DNA of 64,000 bases, taken from Litsea cubeba. Taxonomy: Eukaryota > Streptophyta > Magnoliopsida > Laurales > Lauraceae. This document shows positions 13,401 to 24,850 of the stretch, piece by piece. The translations under genes and the position numbers were made by a program. The stretch covers positions 63,443,257 to 63,507,256 of the forward strand of contig CM022950.1 of assembly GCA_012931725.1 (NCBI GenBank), in the 5' to 3' direction. Within the stretch, counting starts at the first letter, position 1; each line of letters starts with the position of its first letter. The notes under the pieces were generated by a model. That model did no database searches, had not been told where the DNA came from, and saw only the letters and a program-made list of their open reading frames with translations.

Positions 13401-13769
13401 ACAATACCCATCAAAACCCTAGCTGAGTTACGCATTCCCACAGGTCAGATTTCAAGACCCAGTTAAAAAAAAAAAAGAAAAAAAAAACCCTTTTTTCATC
13501 AAAATCCAAGACCCCATTCGGAAAATCCAGTTTTTTTTGTTGGGTTGGTGAAGATCGAGAGGAATTGGAGATGTGGGGTCTGAGTTACCTGAGTTTCCGC
13601 ATCCGACGAGGAGGATTCGATGGTGGCGAAGGAGGTAGAGATCGAGCAAAGGAGAGAGAGCTGGGTACTTCTGGTACCAGTCGAAGGGACCTGGATCTTG
13701 ACTGTACCTGTTGTCCCAATACCATGGCTCTCCATAAGCCTGCTTCGAACTGCTATTTCCTATCGTCAT
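7434..13769 (-). CDS. SAM-dependent methyltransferase, EEF1A-KMT4/METTL13-like (8 exons resolved, 3' end open)
   Basis: Probable class I methyltransferase of the group that includes eEF1A lysine methyltransferases; the substrate in plants is not established. Exons by homology and GT-AG borders: 13589-13769, 10254-10367, 10075-10143, 9904-9923, 9773-9825, 9503-9533, 9298-9376, 7434-7570. Phases match throughout and give 228 residues. ATG at 13769 opens MTIGNSSSKQ. Residues 12-34 hold the family start (YGEPWYWDNRY, FDWYQKY). SAM motif I is LLVGCGNS (53-60). NIDISSVVIEAM follows near 76-87, MDVRDM at 102-107, and the VIDKGTLDSL block at 118-127. ITYGAP (157-162) and PDVHYTYVCVK (218-228) match the family C-terminal part. 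Exon 4 is only 20 bp. The family needs about 20 more residues, and that last exon was not located. Intron 1 (3.2 kb) holds a duplicated segment. The leader is CT-rich (13770-13790). Confidence 0.85.
7963..8248. repeat. Tandem duplication, about 144-bp unit, in methyltransferase intron
   Basis: Two adjacent copies share AGTATAGAATTTGGACCCTTG, a TG-rich run, ATAACATACATGTGCATTGTG and GGAATGTTGATAAAAGCAGTA. The second begins near 8107. The copies differ mainly in the length of the TG microsatellite. The repeat lies in the intron between exons 7 and 8. Confidence 0.8.
12440..13330. repeat. Duplicated segment, copy 1 (inside methyltransferase intron 1)
   Basis: This stretch is collinear with 15570-16865 in the same orientation. 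Shared blocks include CTACTGAGATGATGGGGAAC, AAAAGAGCCAATGGCAAC, CACAGCCCATCTGATGA, TTGACAGAG, CATGTTAGAAACTAAT and GTGAACTAATAGA. It is non-coding in both places. It could be a local segmental duplication or two copies of an unrecognised dispersed repeat. Copy 2 is interrupted by a solo LTR; copy 1 is not. Confidence 0.75.
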
Positions 13770-14420
13770 CTCTCTCTCTCTCTCTCGCAGTTGCAGGTTG
13801 GTTTTTGTTGAAGAAGAGTCCGGTTTCTCTGTGGCTTTGATGCAGAGAAAGCCTGCGTTAAAGGGATAGAATCCATGGTGGGACCCACTTGTTTTAAAAT
13901 CCATCAGCTCAAAAGAAATTCCCACCCAATGGCTTATTCCCCTAAGATTGATAGATAGAAATAAGTGGTTAATCAATATACATAAGTTTGTGATAATTAC
14001 CTTTAATTTGTAATTAATTTGTAAATGATATGGTGAGAACATATTTTATTCGGATAGACATTTATTTTGAACGGTATAGATTTTCAATATATAGTTATAT
14101 TCAATTAAATAATATATCATACAAGATAGTCTTTTATTTTCTAAATTTAAGAAGTCTGTATGATTGGCTATGGAAGTGAGAATTATTAGCATATTATAAG
14201 CAATGCAGGGCCCTCCAATTTGAATCGTTGATTATTTTCCACACACAATATTTGGAGTATGTGTCTAAAAAAACCTTTGTGTTCGGCTAACCAAAAATTA
14301 CAAAGAATTTATTCTTTTCTTTTGAAAATTTGAACCTTCACTCTTATGCCACTTTACTTTAAAAAAAAAAACTATAAAATTAAAATTTCTCGAAAACGAA
14401 AGTTAAAAAAAAAATCCCTT
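13770..14420. other. Upstream region of the methyltransferase gene
   Basis: Directly upstream of the start codon is a CT microsatellite (about 13770-13790), probably in the 5' leader. Beyond 13900 the DNA is AT-rich and holds no gene. I saw no clear TATA box that I would assign. Confidence 0.4.
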
Positions 14421-14683
14421 GGTAAAAGTCAAGTAAAGCCTCCATTTTTAAAACTAGGGGTCCATCAATAGCACTTTAATTCAAAATTCTCTTCATCAAT
14501 TAAAAAAAAGTCAAAAATCAATCTTTTTTCTCCACTACACTTTTCTATACAAAAGTAAAAAAAAGTTCATACCAAACAACTAAAAATTAAATACCATCAT
14601 AACACAGTTATATTTAATTCTCTCTTGATTTGATGCTTTATTACACTTTATTTTATATATAAAATTACCAAACGGGCCCTCAT
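14421..14683. mobile_element. MITE of the AAGTAAAG family, 5'-truncated copy
   Basis: It shares GTCAAGTAAAGCCTCCATTTT, CCAAACAACTAAAAAT, TACCAT(C/T)ATAAC and TTAATTCTCTCTTGATTTGATGC with the copies at 18686-18993 and 58425-58743. The right end is TTACCAAACGGG. The left terminal repeat is missing. Confidence 0.65.
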
Positions 14684-15569
14684 CCAAGAAATTCTAAAAT
14701 TTTCAAACTAATTCAGCAAAGAAAATAGGCCCTAAAGCATAAGAGGATAAGAGCTACTGTGGAGAAATGTTGGGCAACCAAGTGGGTCAAGTTAAATGGG
14801 CGACCCTATGTGAACTCCCACCTAGGTTTGAGTTCAATGTGGATTCGGGTTCTGGCTGCTTTGCTCTGCCTTGCCGAGTGCTTATGATTACTTTAGATAT
14901 TGTTTCAGTAAAATATCTATATATAACAGTAGTTGTAATTTAGATGGTAACAAGCATTGAAAAAGGTCAGAGTAGATTAGATGCACAAGTTACAGTATTA
15001 TGGAGGGCCACCCATTCGAATAGCCTCCCAACAAAGGTAGCTCCAAAATGTTAAGCCATTGGTGATCTATGGACCACAATCTTCTTGTTGTCAAGTCCAA
15101 TAAGAGCTCTGTGCTTAACAAATCACTTCCCTGTAGGTTGGTTACCTGGTCCTAAAAGCTCTTTGAGGCTGATGAAAATCACAACAAATCTTTAAGATGG
15201 GTCCCAATGTTTTTAGTCAATAAGCATGACATAATCTACAAGACATCCATCCTTTCATGGGAGAAAATACACAGCAGAATACCACAATGCTTACAATTCA
15301 CACTTATAATAATGAAACCTTAAAGCTTATTTAGAATTGCTGTCAAAAGTGAATTGGTTCCTTCCAGAATAAAACCTCTCATTTAAGAAACTGAGCCCCT
15401 TTATTCACATAGCATCCCAGACCCAGAGTGGCCTATGGATTCCCTTCAATGTATCCTATGAAAAGTGAATGGGTGCTATTGTCATGAACTTTATTTCAAT
15501 TGTTGCCTATGAAAACTGATGGGGTGCTGCTATTGTCATGAACTTTATTTCAATTGTTGTCAAGAAAGA
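14684..15569. other. Intergenic DNA, no gene seen
   Basis: No coding exon recognised. A short direct repeat (GTCATGAACTTTATTTCAATTGTTG) occurs twice between about 15480 and 15560. Confidence 0.5.
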
Positions 15570-16865
15570 AAGTTACCACTCACAGCCAAGCCACTGAGAT
15601 GATGGGGAACATATTTAGAACAAAAGAGCCAATGGCAACACTAATCAAATGGGTTCCATCATGAATCTCTCTGGCCTGAAAAAATAGTACTGGTCTACTC
15701 ATCAGGTGAGCCACAATAAAATGCTGATCTTGGGTTGCTGGCACATTCCTTGTCCTTCTCACAGCCCACCTGATGAGCAAATCAGCCTGTTCTTTGGTCC
15801 CGGGCACTTTTTAGGAGGCAACCTACCTAACAAATTGATGAGTCAGGCCCAAATGACCCAACCCAATGAGCCAAAGTCCAAATCAGTGGAAGCCCGATTG
15901 ATCCGTTCAGGTCCGGGTCCAGATCCACATACCTTGGCCAAGTCAAGACAGCCACGTCGCTTCGGAAGCAGTCCCACTTTTACCAAGTCCTGTGGAGAAT
16001 ATCTCACCTGCCTCGTCCAGCGTGAGGACAGTTCGAAGGCTCCATTCAAGCAGGGCAAACGTTGCTGAAGAGTCGTCCCCATCTGTTAGGGGAGGACTAT
16101 AAATCGAGGAGCCCCACCAGCACTTGGAGGGCAATGGATATCTTCTCATTTTTCTACTCTTGTATTCTCCTAGCCTGTAATCCCTACTCATTGGAGAAGT
16201 AAAATACCACAGGCAACCTCTGCCTTTATGAAGTGGATGTAGGTCACATAGACCGAACCACTATAAATTTCATTTCTCTCTCTCATTTATTTATCGTATT
16301 TATTACTGCATTTATTACTTGACCGGTGGTGTCCGAAACATATAATTTTGGCATCATCACAAATCACATGCCCTTGTCACTTTAGCTGTAATGTTATGAA
16401 TCTCAAGTCATTAAAGACGCATTCATAATGAAACCCAACAAAAAGCCAATCTGATTTATGCATTTGCACTCATAGTAGAACCACAATTTGATTGACCTAT
16501 GTCTTGGAAATTGACAGAGGATAAGGTACAAAATAAATAAATAAATGAAAGTACTACAAGATTCAGTCCAAACTCTCATGTTAGAAACTAATTAAACGCA
16601 GATTCGGTCTTAAATATGCACTAATAAAACAACCCCAAAATTATTAGCAAAAAAAAAACTCTATACCAATCATACATTCCCATGTATGGATGGAAAAAAT
16701 GTTTTATTGCCCTCTCTTGTGAACTAATAGAAGACAAGGAACAAAATCATTGGAAGTACTGTAAACCTTAATCACATTTCCATTTAGTACAAGCTAGCCA
16801 AAAGTAGATTCATTCACTAAACGCATATTAACAACCAAAACCCCAGCAAAAAGCCCAACTAGAAG
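15570..16865. repeat. Duplicated segment, copy 2, split by a solo LTR
   Basis: It is collinear with 12440-13330. Homology runs to the CCTAACAAAT at 15826-15835, breaks for 524 bp, and resumes at 16360 with CAAATCACATGCCCTTGTCAC. Copy 1 reads CCTAACAGATCACACCCCCTTG without a break. Exon 1 of the methyltransferase is not repeated beyond this copy. Confidence 0.75.
15836..16359. mobile_element. Solo LTR, 524 bp, CAAAT target duplication
   Basis: It begins TGATGAGTCAGGCC and ends TTTTGGCATCATCA, so it has TG...CA ends with a 6-bp inverted repeat. It is flanked by CAAAT on both sides (15831-15835 and 16360-16364). The unbroken homologous sequence at 12.7 kb shows the empty site. A CTATAAAT motif is present at 16261-16268. 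No internal retrotransposon sequence remains. Confidence 0.88.
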
Positions 16866-16931
16866 GATAGGATAGTGGAAAATCTGCATAACACTATTTT
16901 GGGGACATTATACAAATGTTAAAAATGTCAA

Positions 16932-17594
16932 GGAGTCATTTGTTTTCAAATTGTCACGTTCATTTGCATTGATTTACACTTGTGGTGTGTAAATGAGGCA
17001 TGAAAAAGTGGCCATTTACAAACCAGAATCTTCCTACCTTGCAGTTTGTGAGAGTGATTGACACTCCTCAACCAGAAAACGAAAAGGCACTTATACAATT
17101 TATTTCACAGTGATTTTTCTTATGGGCCCTATCAATCACTTTTATTTTTTTAATTTCTCCTGGGCTCCATATTTATAGTCAAAATCGTTCAATTTATTTA
17201 ATGAACTAATAAGTCCCAAGATCTTCAAGCTGATTATCTTAAATCTTCATAGATTTTGAATAACTTACGAAAAAGTCCAAAATACTAAATATGTTTTTCC
17301 GCACTTTTATGGGTCTTCAATTAATGATTTGAAGTGCTCAATATTCTTATATTAATGGTACACGTCAAGACATAAAACTTCATATCTTAATTCTTTATGA
17401 ATTTTGAGAAATTGTGAAACTGTCCAAAAAAATCCAAATACATAAAAAAACCGATGGATGTACTCATTTACTCATGTGAAAATGGTAACTTTAACAAACA
17501 TGGTACTCTATTTCACATGTATAATATTTACATATGTGTCATTTACATATGTAAAACTTATTTTCCTATCTCACGCTTGAAAGGCAAACAACTC
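16932..17594. mobile_element. Harbinger-type non-autonomous element, about 660 bp (copy A)
   Basis: It starts GGAGTCATTTGTTTTC and ends GGCAAACAACT, with TCAA on both flanks. It is the inverted counterpart of the element at 29746-30408 (663 bp) in ACLA intron 5. Shared blocks include TTTTACATATGTAAA and the mirrored ends. It is AT-rich and non-coding. Confidence 0.7.
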
Positions 17595-18305
17595 AATTTA
17601 ACAGCAAGGGCACCATACATTTTTTACCCTATATTATTGTGGTTGAGTAAAAGCATTGGAAGTTTAATTCTCCCCTCCCACTCTTTCCATCCAAATGCAT
17701 TAAAATAAAATAACTATATCACCACTTCATTTTTCACTTAGCTGGTTTCATCCAAATAGCCTTTTGAGGACCTCCAAAAAAAAAAAAAAAAAAGTAATGA
17801 AGTGTTTTACCCCTTAATGTAACTCGATTTAAGAATAAATCATAATTGGACCATCATTAAATAGAGATGATTGTCAATACATGAGTTGGTGTGATTGGCA
17901 GTATCCAGATTGATCATAAGTGGGCCCCATCATACGGTTTTTATGGTTGTATCATGTATGTGGAGCCCACATCAAATAAAATTCGACATTCGCCATGCAC
18001 ATATTAGACAAAACATAACTGTCACTTTTAATGTCTCATTGATCACCACCTCTTCAGCCATTTTCAATTGTTCTCACCTAACTATTGCTGGCCAATGGGA
18101 TCCTTACCACAAACGCTAGCTCTCACCAACCCATTCCATACATGGTTTTCAATGAACAACCATTCACTGGTCCCTCCTTCCAACTAACCAACATGTGGTT
18201 ATTAATGTACCATCCAATAGTATATCTAATCCCAACTCATTAGTCATGGAGAATTTGGGTTCCATATTTTGGATCCATACTCGTTGGTTCCTATTATCCG
18301 AATGT
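17595..18305. other. Intergenic DNA, no gene seen
   Basis: The 74-codon frame at 17895-18119 shows no recognisable family. A poly-A run lies near 17777-17793. Confidence 0.45.
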
Positions 18306-18515
18306 TTATTTTTTTTGCTTTTTTGATACCCCAGTCAAGGGAGCTGAGGCCCAAGAGAGTGCCTGCATACACACAGAAAAGTAGTCCACACACAAGTGGG
18401 AAGAAAGCACACACAAGTGAGAAAGGAGTCCGCACAAGCAAGAAGAGGTGACGTACCGAGGAATCGAATCCCAGCTAAGTAAGAACTAACGCTCTTACCA
18501 CTCGAGTAATGAGCC
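18306..18515 (-). repeat. tRNA-derived SINE with imperfect target duplication
   Basis: Read on the minus strand, the head has an A box region (GGCTCATTACTCGAGTGGTAA) and a B box (GGATTCGATTCC). An unrelated body follows (repeated CCCACTTGTGTGTG), ending in a GTATCAAAAAAGC tail. The flanks 18283-18305 and 18516-18538 match as an imperfect duplication of about 22 bp. The tail and body resemble the copy at 37280-37423, so both belong to one family. Confidence 0.72.
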
Positions 18516-18685
18516 GTTCTTTCTATCATTTGAATGTGAGACCACCATTTGGGTAGGGATTGCAATGGGTGAGGTGAAATGGGCGGCTCGCCCTGACAGT
18601 GTCTGATTAGGGGTGGGTTTGATAGTGATATACTAATATTATTGAATATGGAATCAGTAAAAGGTTGACCATGTGAGTCGGGCTA

Positions 18686-18993
18686 GTTTGGCACTTTACT
18701 AATACAATAAAAGTCAAGTAAAGCCTCCATTTTTCAGACAAGATGTCACATCAAATGCATTTTATTTAAAACTCCCCTATCTTTTTCATACAAAAAGTAA
18801 AAAAGCAACTACCTTTATTCACTAAAATACAAAAAAAATAAATCAAAAAAAACTCCATTTTTTCATACAAAAAAGTCAAAAAGATCCCATAACAAACAAC
18901 TAAAAATAAAATACCATTATAACCTACTTATATTTTATTCTTTCTTTAAAATCAACTTTACTTCACTTGACTCTATTAGTAGAGTTACCAAAC
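18686..18993. mobile_element. MITE of the AAGTAAAG family
   Basis: The ends are inverted repeats: GTTTGGCACTTTACTAATA on the left, and GTTTGGTAACTCTACTAATA when the right end is read in reverse. The interior shares GTCAAGTAAAGCCTCCATTTT and CAAACAACTAAAAATAAAAT with 14421-14683 and, in reverse orientation, with 58425-58743. It is non-coding. Confidence 0.75.
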
Positions 18994-19131
18994 TCATGGA
19001 TAGGTTCTTCCTTTACTTGAAAATGCCACATCCAATATTATTCTCTCTTAATTTAAAGGCATAAAGCTAGATAATGATTCGCCTTTGTTTGGAGAGTAAT
19101 TCTGTGAATATATTTTCAGATAATTAAATTG

Positions 19132-19134
<3 letters not shown>

Positions 19135-19164
<30 letters not shown>
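19135..19164. repeat. GA microsatellite
   Basis: An uninterrupted run of 15 GA units. Confidence 0.97.
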
Positions 19165-19166
<2 letters not shown>

Positions 19167-19529
19167 ATTTTAGAAGGTCTCACATGTTCATGTGCTGGGT
19201 GAGGCCAGACTGAGGCATTTTTAGGCCCGGCTTGACTTTTAGACATATAACCCCATTTTTTACCCAAGCCCAGGGCCGGTTCTGAATTTTTCAGGGCCCA
19301 GGGTAAGAGTAAAAATTAGGCCTTTATATATATATAAACTTAGTGATGGCCTTATTCATTTTTCAACCAATATCTAATTTGTCAAAATTAACTAAAAATT
19401 TAACATTCAAAGCATATAAATTCAAACTTCAATATATAAACTTTCAAAATAAAAGGCTGTAATGTATAAACAAGACAAATACTTGTAAGTTGTAACAATT
19501 CAATAGTTCTTTTTCATATAACAATAAGC

Positions 19530-19701
19530 AACCAACAAAATAAAAATTTCTTTGCATCCTCAATAGCCAAAGCAAACATACCCATTCTACTTGAAATCCC
19601 CTTGCATCTTCAGCAACCAGCAAAATAAAAATATCTTTACATCCTCAATAGCCAAAGCAAATAACATCAACCTACTTGAAATTTCTTTGCATCATGAATG
19701 G
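19530..19701. repeat. Two-copy tandem repeat, about 86 bp, inside the hAT element
   Basis: ACCAACAAAATAAAAAT at 19530 recurs as ACCAGCAAAATAAAAAT near 19616. Both are followed by CATCCTCAATAGCCAAAGCAA and CTACTTGAAAT. Confidence 0.8.
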
Positions 19702-20593
19702 TAAAAGCAAAACAGCAGCATCTCTATCTACAAGAGCAGATAACAATTCATATAAAAACAAAAAGAAGCCAACAAACCCCAGAGCAGTCCAAAAACCCAG
19801 ACCAGTCCAAAAACCCAAACCAACAGACAGTAGTTGGAAAAAATACCCATATTAAAAGTCCAGCATACCCATTACCCAGACCAGTCAAAACTCAAAAGGC
19901 AAGGAAAAAAAGCAAGACTGGTCAAAAGGAAAGAAAAACAAATAAGTTGTTGGGATTCAATGGAATAAATAAAAAGAAAATGCGTCCAGAGTCTCCAGAC
20001 AGAAATAAGTAGAGATAGCACTTTGTCCAGGGCACCAGAGCACCACAAAGAGGCAAAATCTTCTCTACCCACAACAGAGAATAAAAGCAATAAAAGCAGA
20101 GAGAAAAGAGAAACTGAGAAAGCAGCCCTGGTGCCTGGTGAATAAAAGCAGCCTTGGAGGCTGAGACCGAAAAGCAGAGAGAGGATCGGCAGAAGCTTGA
20201 AGAAGGAGAAGAAAAAAAAAACAGAGCAGCTGGGTTGAGAGAAGCAGTACCTGGCAGGCTGGCAGCAGCTGGGTTGAGTGAGCAAACGGCCAAGCTTGAA
20301 CGACCAGATCAGATCAGGTACTCCTCCTCTTCTTTTTCTCCTTCTTTTCCTTCTTCTTATTCTTCTTCCTTCCTGTCGTTCTTCCTTCCTTGTCAACGAA
20401 AATGTTCTTCTTCTTCTTCTTCTTCCTTGATCCTTCCTTCCTGTCAACAAAAATGGGATGGGATATGGGTTAGGGTTTTTAGTTTTTAGTTTTACCTTTC
20501 AAGTTAACAAAAAATTATGTTTTAACCCCTTACAATTTTTTTTTCAGTTTTAAGTTAAAAACCTGAAATTTTTGGGCCCCCCTGAAAAAAGGG

Positions 20594-23421
20594 TGTAACA
20601 CCCCGACCCGCCTTAATCTCGTTTTAGAGTTAATTAATATAGATTAATTGCTTAATGGATGTTTTGATTGTGATTGGACTTGATTAGGTAGAATTAGTGG
20701 GGTTTGACCATTTACTAAGTAGAGTATGACTTTTGGAGTGTTTTGGGTTTTAGTGTGTATTTAGAAATTTTTGGATTTTTAATGTATTGCATAGAGCATT
20801 TCATGGGCCTTAACTTTCATGCTTTGGCCCATTAAATTCTGATCCATTTAGGCCCATTCCCAGCTCATTCACTTAACCCAAGCCTCTTTTTGAGATATTC
20901 AGCCCATTTCTGGACTTGCATGCAACTGCAGGATAAAGTTGGGATAAAACCCATTTTAGCTATTCCTTTCTTCTTCTTTCTTCATCTCTAGCTGAACCTT
21001 CTCTTCTCAATCTCTTTACTACCTCATCTCCTCCCAGCCTTCCATCTCTAACATCCTCTTGGGCTAACTATTGCATGTGAGTCTTGGTGGAGACATCTTC
21101 ATCTTCCTATTCATCTTCTCCAAGCTTCCATTCTCTGTAAAAGTGTTTCTTTTCCTCCATTGGTAAGTCTCATCTTCCATTTCCTTTCTCTTACTTCAGA
21201 TTAGTGTAAGAATGTCCTAAATTCGTGCATACATCATCTTCTTCCTCATTCATTTCATTCATTTTCGTTTTCACCATTTTTAGGGCATTTGAGCTTACAT
21301 TTTTGGGGATTAGAAAGGATTAGAAAGGATTTGGAGTGTGGGATAGCTTTCAAGCACCTAAGGCAAGTTAAACTTACATGTTTATATGCATGCTTCCTTG
21401 TTTGATTCATGAATGTATGAAATCATGCGTAGACACCCTTCTTCTTGCTCAAAAAATGGATTTTTATGGATGATTCTTCTTGTTAATGTATATGGGTTTA
21501 TTGGTAGTTTTATGAGCATTTTGGAAGCTCAAAGATACCCATTTGTTGTGATTTAAAACCAAGAAGAATGCCTTGAATGACCTGGAAGGAAGCAGCACAG
21601 TTTCAGATTTTCGGAACACAGGATTTGGCAGTTCGCTCGAGCGAGCGTGAGTGAACACTCGAGCGAAGGGCTCTCTGGGAGAGTTCGCTCGAGCGAACTT
21701 TTGGTCCAGTTGAGCGAACAGCTCTCTGTCTGGGGTCCGCTCGAGTGAACATCTGAACGCTCGAGCGAACCTGATACCTGCAGTATGCAGATTTTCCAAT
21801 GACCATAACTTTTTAACCGTATGTCCGTTTTTGGAGATCTACATACCGTTGGAAAGCTCATGATGTGTAGAACCCAACAAAAAGTGATTTTATTTGATTT
21901 GAACCTTAGAAAAGAATAAATGTTGGATTTTACATAATTGTGACAAATGGACGTTTCCAGGAGCCGGATATTGAACCGTAGCTTGTTCTAGTTGATTGGC
22001 CTGATAGATGGACCTGTAGGATGTGCACCCTGAACTTTTATCATGACCGATGGTTTATTTAATTGTGGATATTGATTGAGCAACCGTACCCACAAGAGGG
22101 GCCTTGTGTTCTTCGGCTTGTAACCGAACCAAATATGTTCTAATAAGGGATTCGACACCCAAATTATGTAACGCCAAGGGGTCCTTGTAGCCCGACAATG
22201 TCGAACTCTTAATACTACCCGAGTTGGACGGTGGAGACCACATGTGTTCCCAAGACCGTAGGCTTGGCTTGAATTACATCTTGATTCCGTATATGATCTA
22301 TATGTACATGCATTGCATTCCGTTTCCAATATTCTAGTATGACTTGATCATGCTTTTATTCAGTTATGTATTTTCTGTTACACACCTGTTATATTACACT
22401 TATTTCTGTCTTTGTTCAATATATTTCAGTAATTCCCGATTTGTTATCTATATGTCTTGTCCTGTATATGTCCTGTATCTAATTAACACTGTTCTGCACC
22501 TGACCTGTTGTTTGCACATTGCACTCTATGAGTCGGCACCACTTCGCTTCGACCCTATCTAAGTCGGACCCGGCTAAGTGTGGGTTTAGTAAACTTCTGG
22601 CCCTCTGCAGATGGGAATTTATTCTGAGGGTTTACCGGCACCCTAGGTCTGCGATGGAGAATTCTGGGTACCTCTGTCTTCTAGTAGCACCACCCTGTCC
22701 TGCCCTGATATTGTGCTCTCATTTTATTTCATGTTATATGATTAACTTGAGAGAACATAGCTTATGTGGATGCGCCAACTAGTCCGGTTATTATGTTCAT
22801 CTGTTATTTATAACTCGTATGTCTCATGCTAATTCATGCACTGATATGCCTAGTGATTATCCCTTGACTTCTTATGAATTATTCTTGTCTGACTATTCAT
22901 TTGTTACATGTTATATGGATTGTATATGTTTGTCTTGCTTAGCTTAGTCTAATGGTACTACACTTGGCGTTACAGGTGAATACATCGACGCCACTGCCCC
23001 GGAGATCCTTGAGGAAGAGGAATCTCTCCATAAGACATCCGTACGATGAGATTGGACGATCAATGACCCATTGACCGTGGCTAGGATTGCCACATCTTTT
23101 GTATTAGCTTATAAACTTGTCTAGCTTTTGGAATTGTAAACTTAACTTAACTTCCTTCTTCTTTCTTTATCTCTTGAACTTGAACCTTTAAATTTATGCT
23201 CATGGACCCTTATGCTCTATATCTTGATGATTGTGTTATGTTAATTAGATATCTATTTGACAGATTTATACAGGCATATTGAGAAATACAAACCTCACAC
23301 GTGATATCCTGTGGGTAAGTTCCGTACGTGGGGACCTAGAGTCAATGAGTTTGACTCGAATTTCCACGCGGGCGTGTGTCGTGCCTCAGGATGTGTGAAA
23401 TCTCGGGCTCGAGGCATGACA
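20594..23421. mobile_element. Solo LTR, 2.8 kb, AAGGG target duplication, nested in hAT
   Basis: It begins TGTAACACCCCGACCCG and ends CTCGAGGCATGACA. The flanks are AAGGG on both sides (20589-20593 and 23422-23426). The TGTAACACCCC start is common in plant Gypsy LTRs; family assignment is inferred from that alone. No gag or pol sequence and no second LTR is present, so recombination between LTRs has probably removed the interior. A cluster of palindromes GTTCGCTCGAGCGAAC and variants lies at 21631-21770. Confidence 0.88.
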
Positions 23422-23677
23422 AAGGGCCCGGGGCGATCGTACTTCCAGCCCCTGGCCAGGGCCGGCCCTGCCCAAGCCCGACTTAGATAGTAAGTACTCG
23501 GCCAAAGCTTTACTAGTCTTAAACATGTCAAGCTTGAGACCACCCTAGTCAATTAGGCTGGGCTGGGCTTGGCTTTCTCTCCATCACTTGTCTGTGCAGA
23601 TCAGCCACTAAGCCAGATCCGATCAGGCTTCAAGCTTTCTATTAATCAGTCCAAGGTTAACCCAAATATTAAAATAG

Positions 23678-24850
23678 GAGGAATTTACCGCGTAGGACCC
23701 CGTACCACTCTTGAGGTCCCAAAAACACCGTATACATGGATAAGGTCGTCAATGTGCGTTTTTGTATTTTTTTTTTGTCGTTTAGCGATTGGTCGATATC
23801 GACCATTCTGCGGTGGTTGCTTTCGATTTGTAGAACCCAAATGGTCAATATTGACCATTATGCGGTGGTTAATCTCGATTTGCAGAACCCAAATAGAAAT
23901 TAGGTTTTTCATGAGGAAAAAGAAGGGAGGGGAGGAGGATGGAGAAGAGGGGAGGGTGGTGTTGCATATAGGTGATTCAGTCCGTCGAGACTAACCTATG
24001 GGCTCTTGCCCATGCTCTCCATAGCCATAGATAACATCATACAGGAGATCAAAGCTGACACGTATACAGTCTGCCAACATGAAGCAGCAGTGCATAACAA
24101 TGGAGGACATGCATATGGGTTCGAACCTATGGTAGGTTGTGCTTGTACTACCTATATGAGGTCACAGCGGCACATCATTCTAAAGGTGTATGTATATGGA
24201 TATATGATTTAAACCAGTTAACCAATTTCTGAACAGGCGCCAAGAATGGGTCCACTCCCTTTCCATTTGATCTCTATTCTTCCTAGATTTAAAATTGGGA
24301 TTCAATGTAGAATGAAAATCCCATCATCCTTCCAACTACAAGAAGTATCCACAACCTAACCTCTCTTGCCCTTGCTACCGTATGCAACCCATCAAAATTG
24401 CCCACTTTCTCCTACCATCAACCACCACCACAGTGGCCAAGTAGTGCCCCTACACAACATTGCATAACCACAACACCTTAGCAATGTTGTTGTTAACTGC
24501 AGGAACACACCCCATCCACGATCAACCATAAACTTTTATCATCACTATTGCATAGGAAAACCCACTCCTCCCCTCTTTTCCCTCCTGAAAAACCCAATTT
24601 CTATTTGGGTTCTCTAAATCGAGAGCAACCACCGCATAATGGTTGATATCGACCATTTGTGTTATGCAAATCAAAAGCAATCACCGCATAATGGTCGATA
24701 TCGACTATAATAATGGTCAATATTGACCAATCGCCAAACAATAAAAAAAAATACAAAAATGCATATTGAGGACCTTATCCATATATACGGTGTTTTTGGT
24801 TCCTTAAAAATGGTATGGAGTCCTACGGGGTCCTATGCGGTAAATTTCTC
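23678..24850. mobile_element. Mutator-like element (MULE), 1173 bp, perfect 9-bp target duplication
   Basis: TTAAAATAG flanks both ends exactly (23669-23677 and 24851-24859). The termini are inverted: GAGGAATTTACCGCGTAGGA on the left, and GAGAAATTTACCGCATAGGA when the right end is read in reverse. The arms extend about 240 bp and contain repeated palindromes of the type GGTCGATATCGACC. No transposase is visible; the 141-codon frame at 23569-23994 runs across the element border and is not a gene. The outlying motifs at 47650-47740 may be a partial copy of the same family. Confidence 0.88.

Larger units (their letters stand above)
19271..23470. mobile_element. Non-autonomous hAT element, interrupted by a solo LTR
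   Basis: The left end is CAGGGCCGGTTCTGAA (19271). The right end is CCAGGGCCGGCCCTG (ending 23470), which reads CAGGGCCGG in reverse. The 8-bp flank CCCAAGCC is exact on both sides (19263-19270 and 23471-23478), the expected hAT duplication length. Removing the nested LTR (20594-23421) and one AAGGG leaves an element of about 1.37 kb. No transposase is recognisable inside. The long minus-strand frame at 19872-20450 is low-complexity CTT/GAA sequence and is not a protein family I know. Confidence 0.88.

Noticed and set aside
19872..20450. 192-codon minus-strand frame
   Set aside because: It is low-complexity arginine- and serine-rich translation of CTT/GAA repeats inside the hAT element, with no family resemblance.
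23569..23994. 141-codon plus-strand frame
   Set aside because: It crosses the MULE border and its target duplication and shows no protein family.
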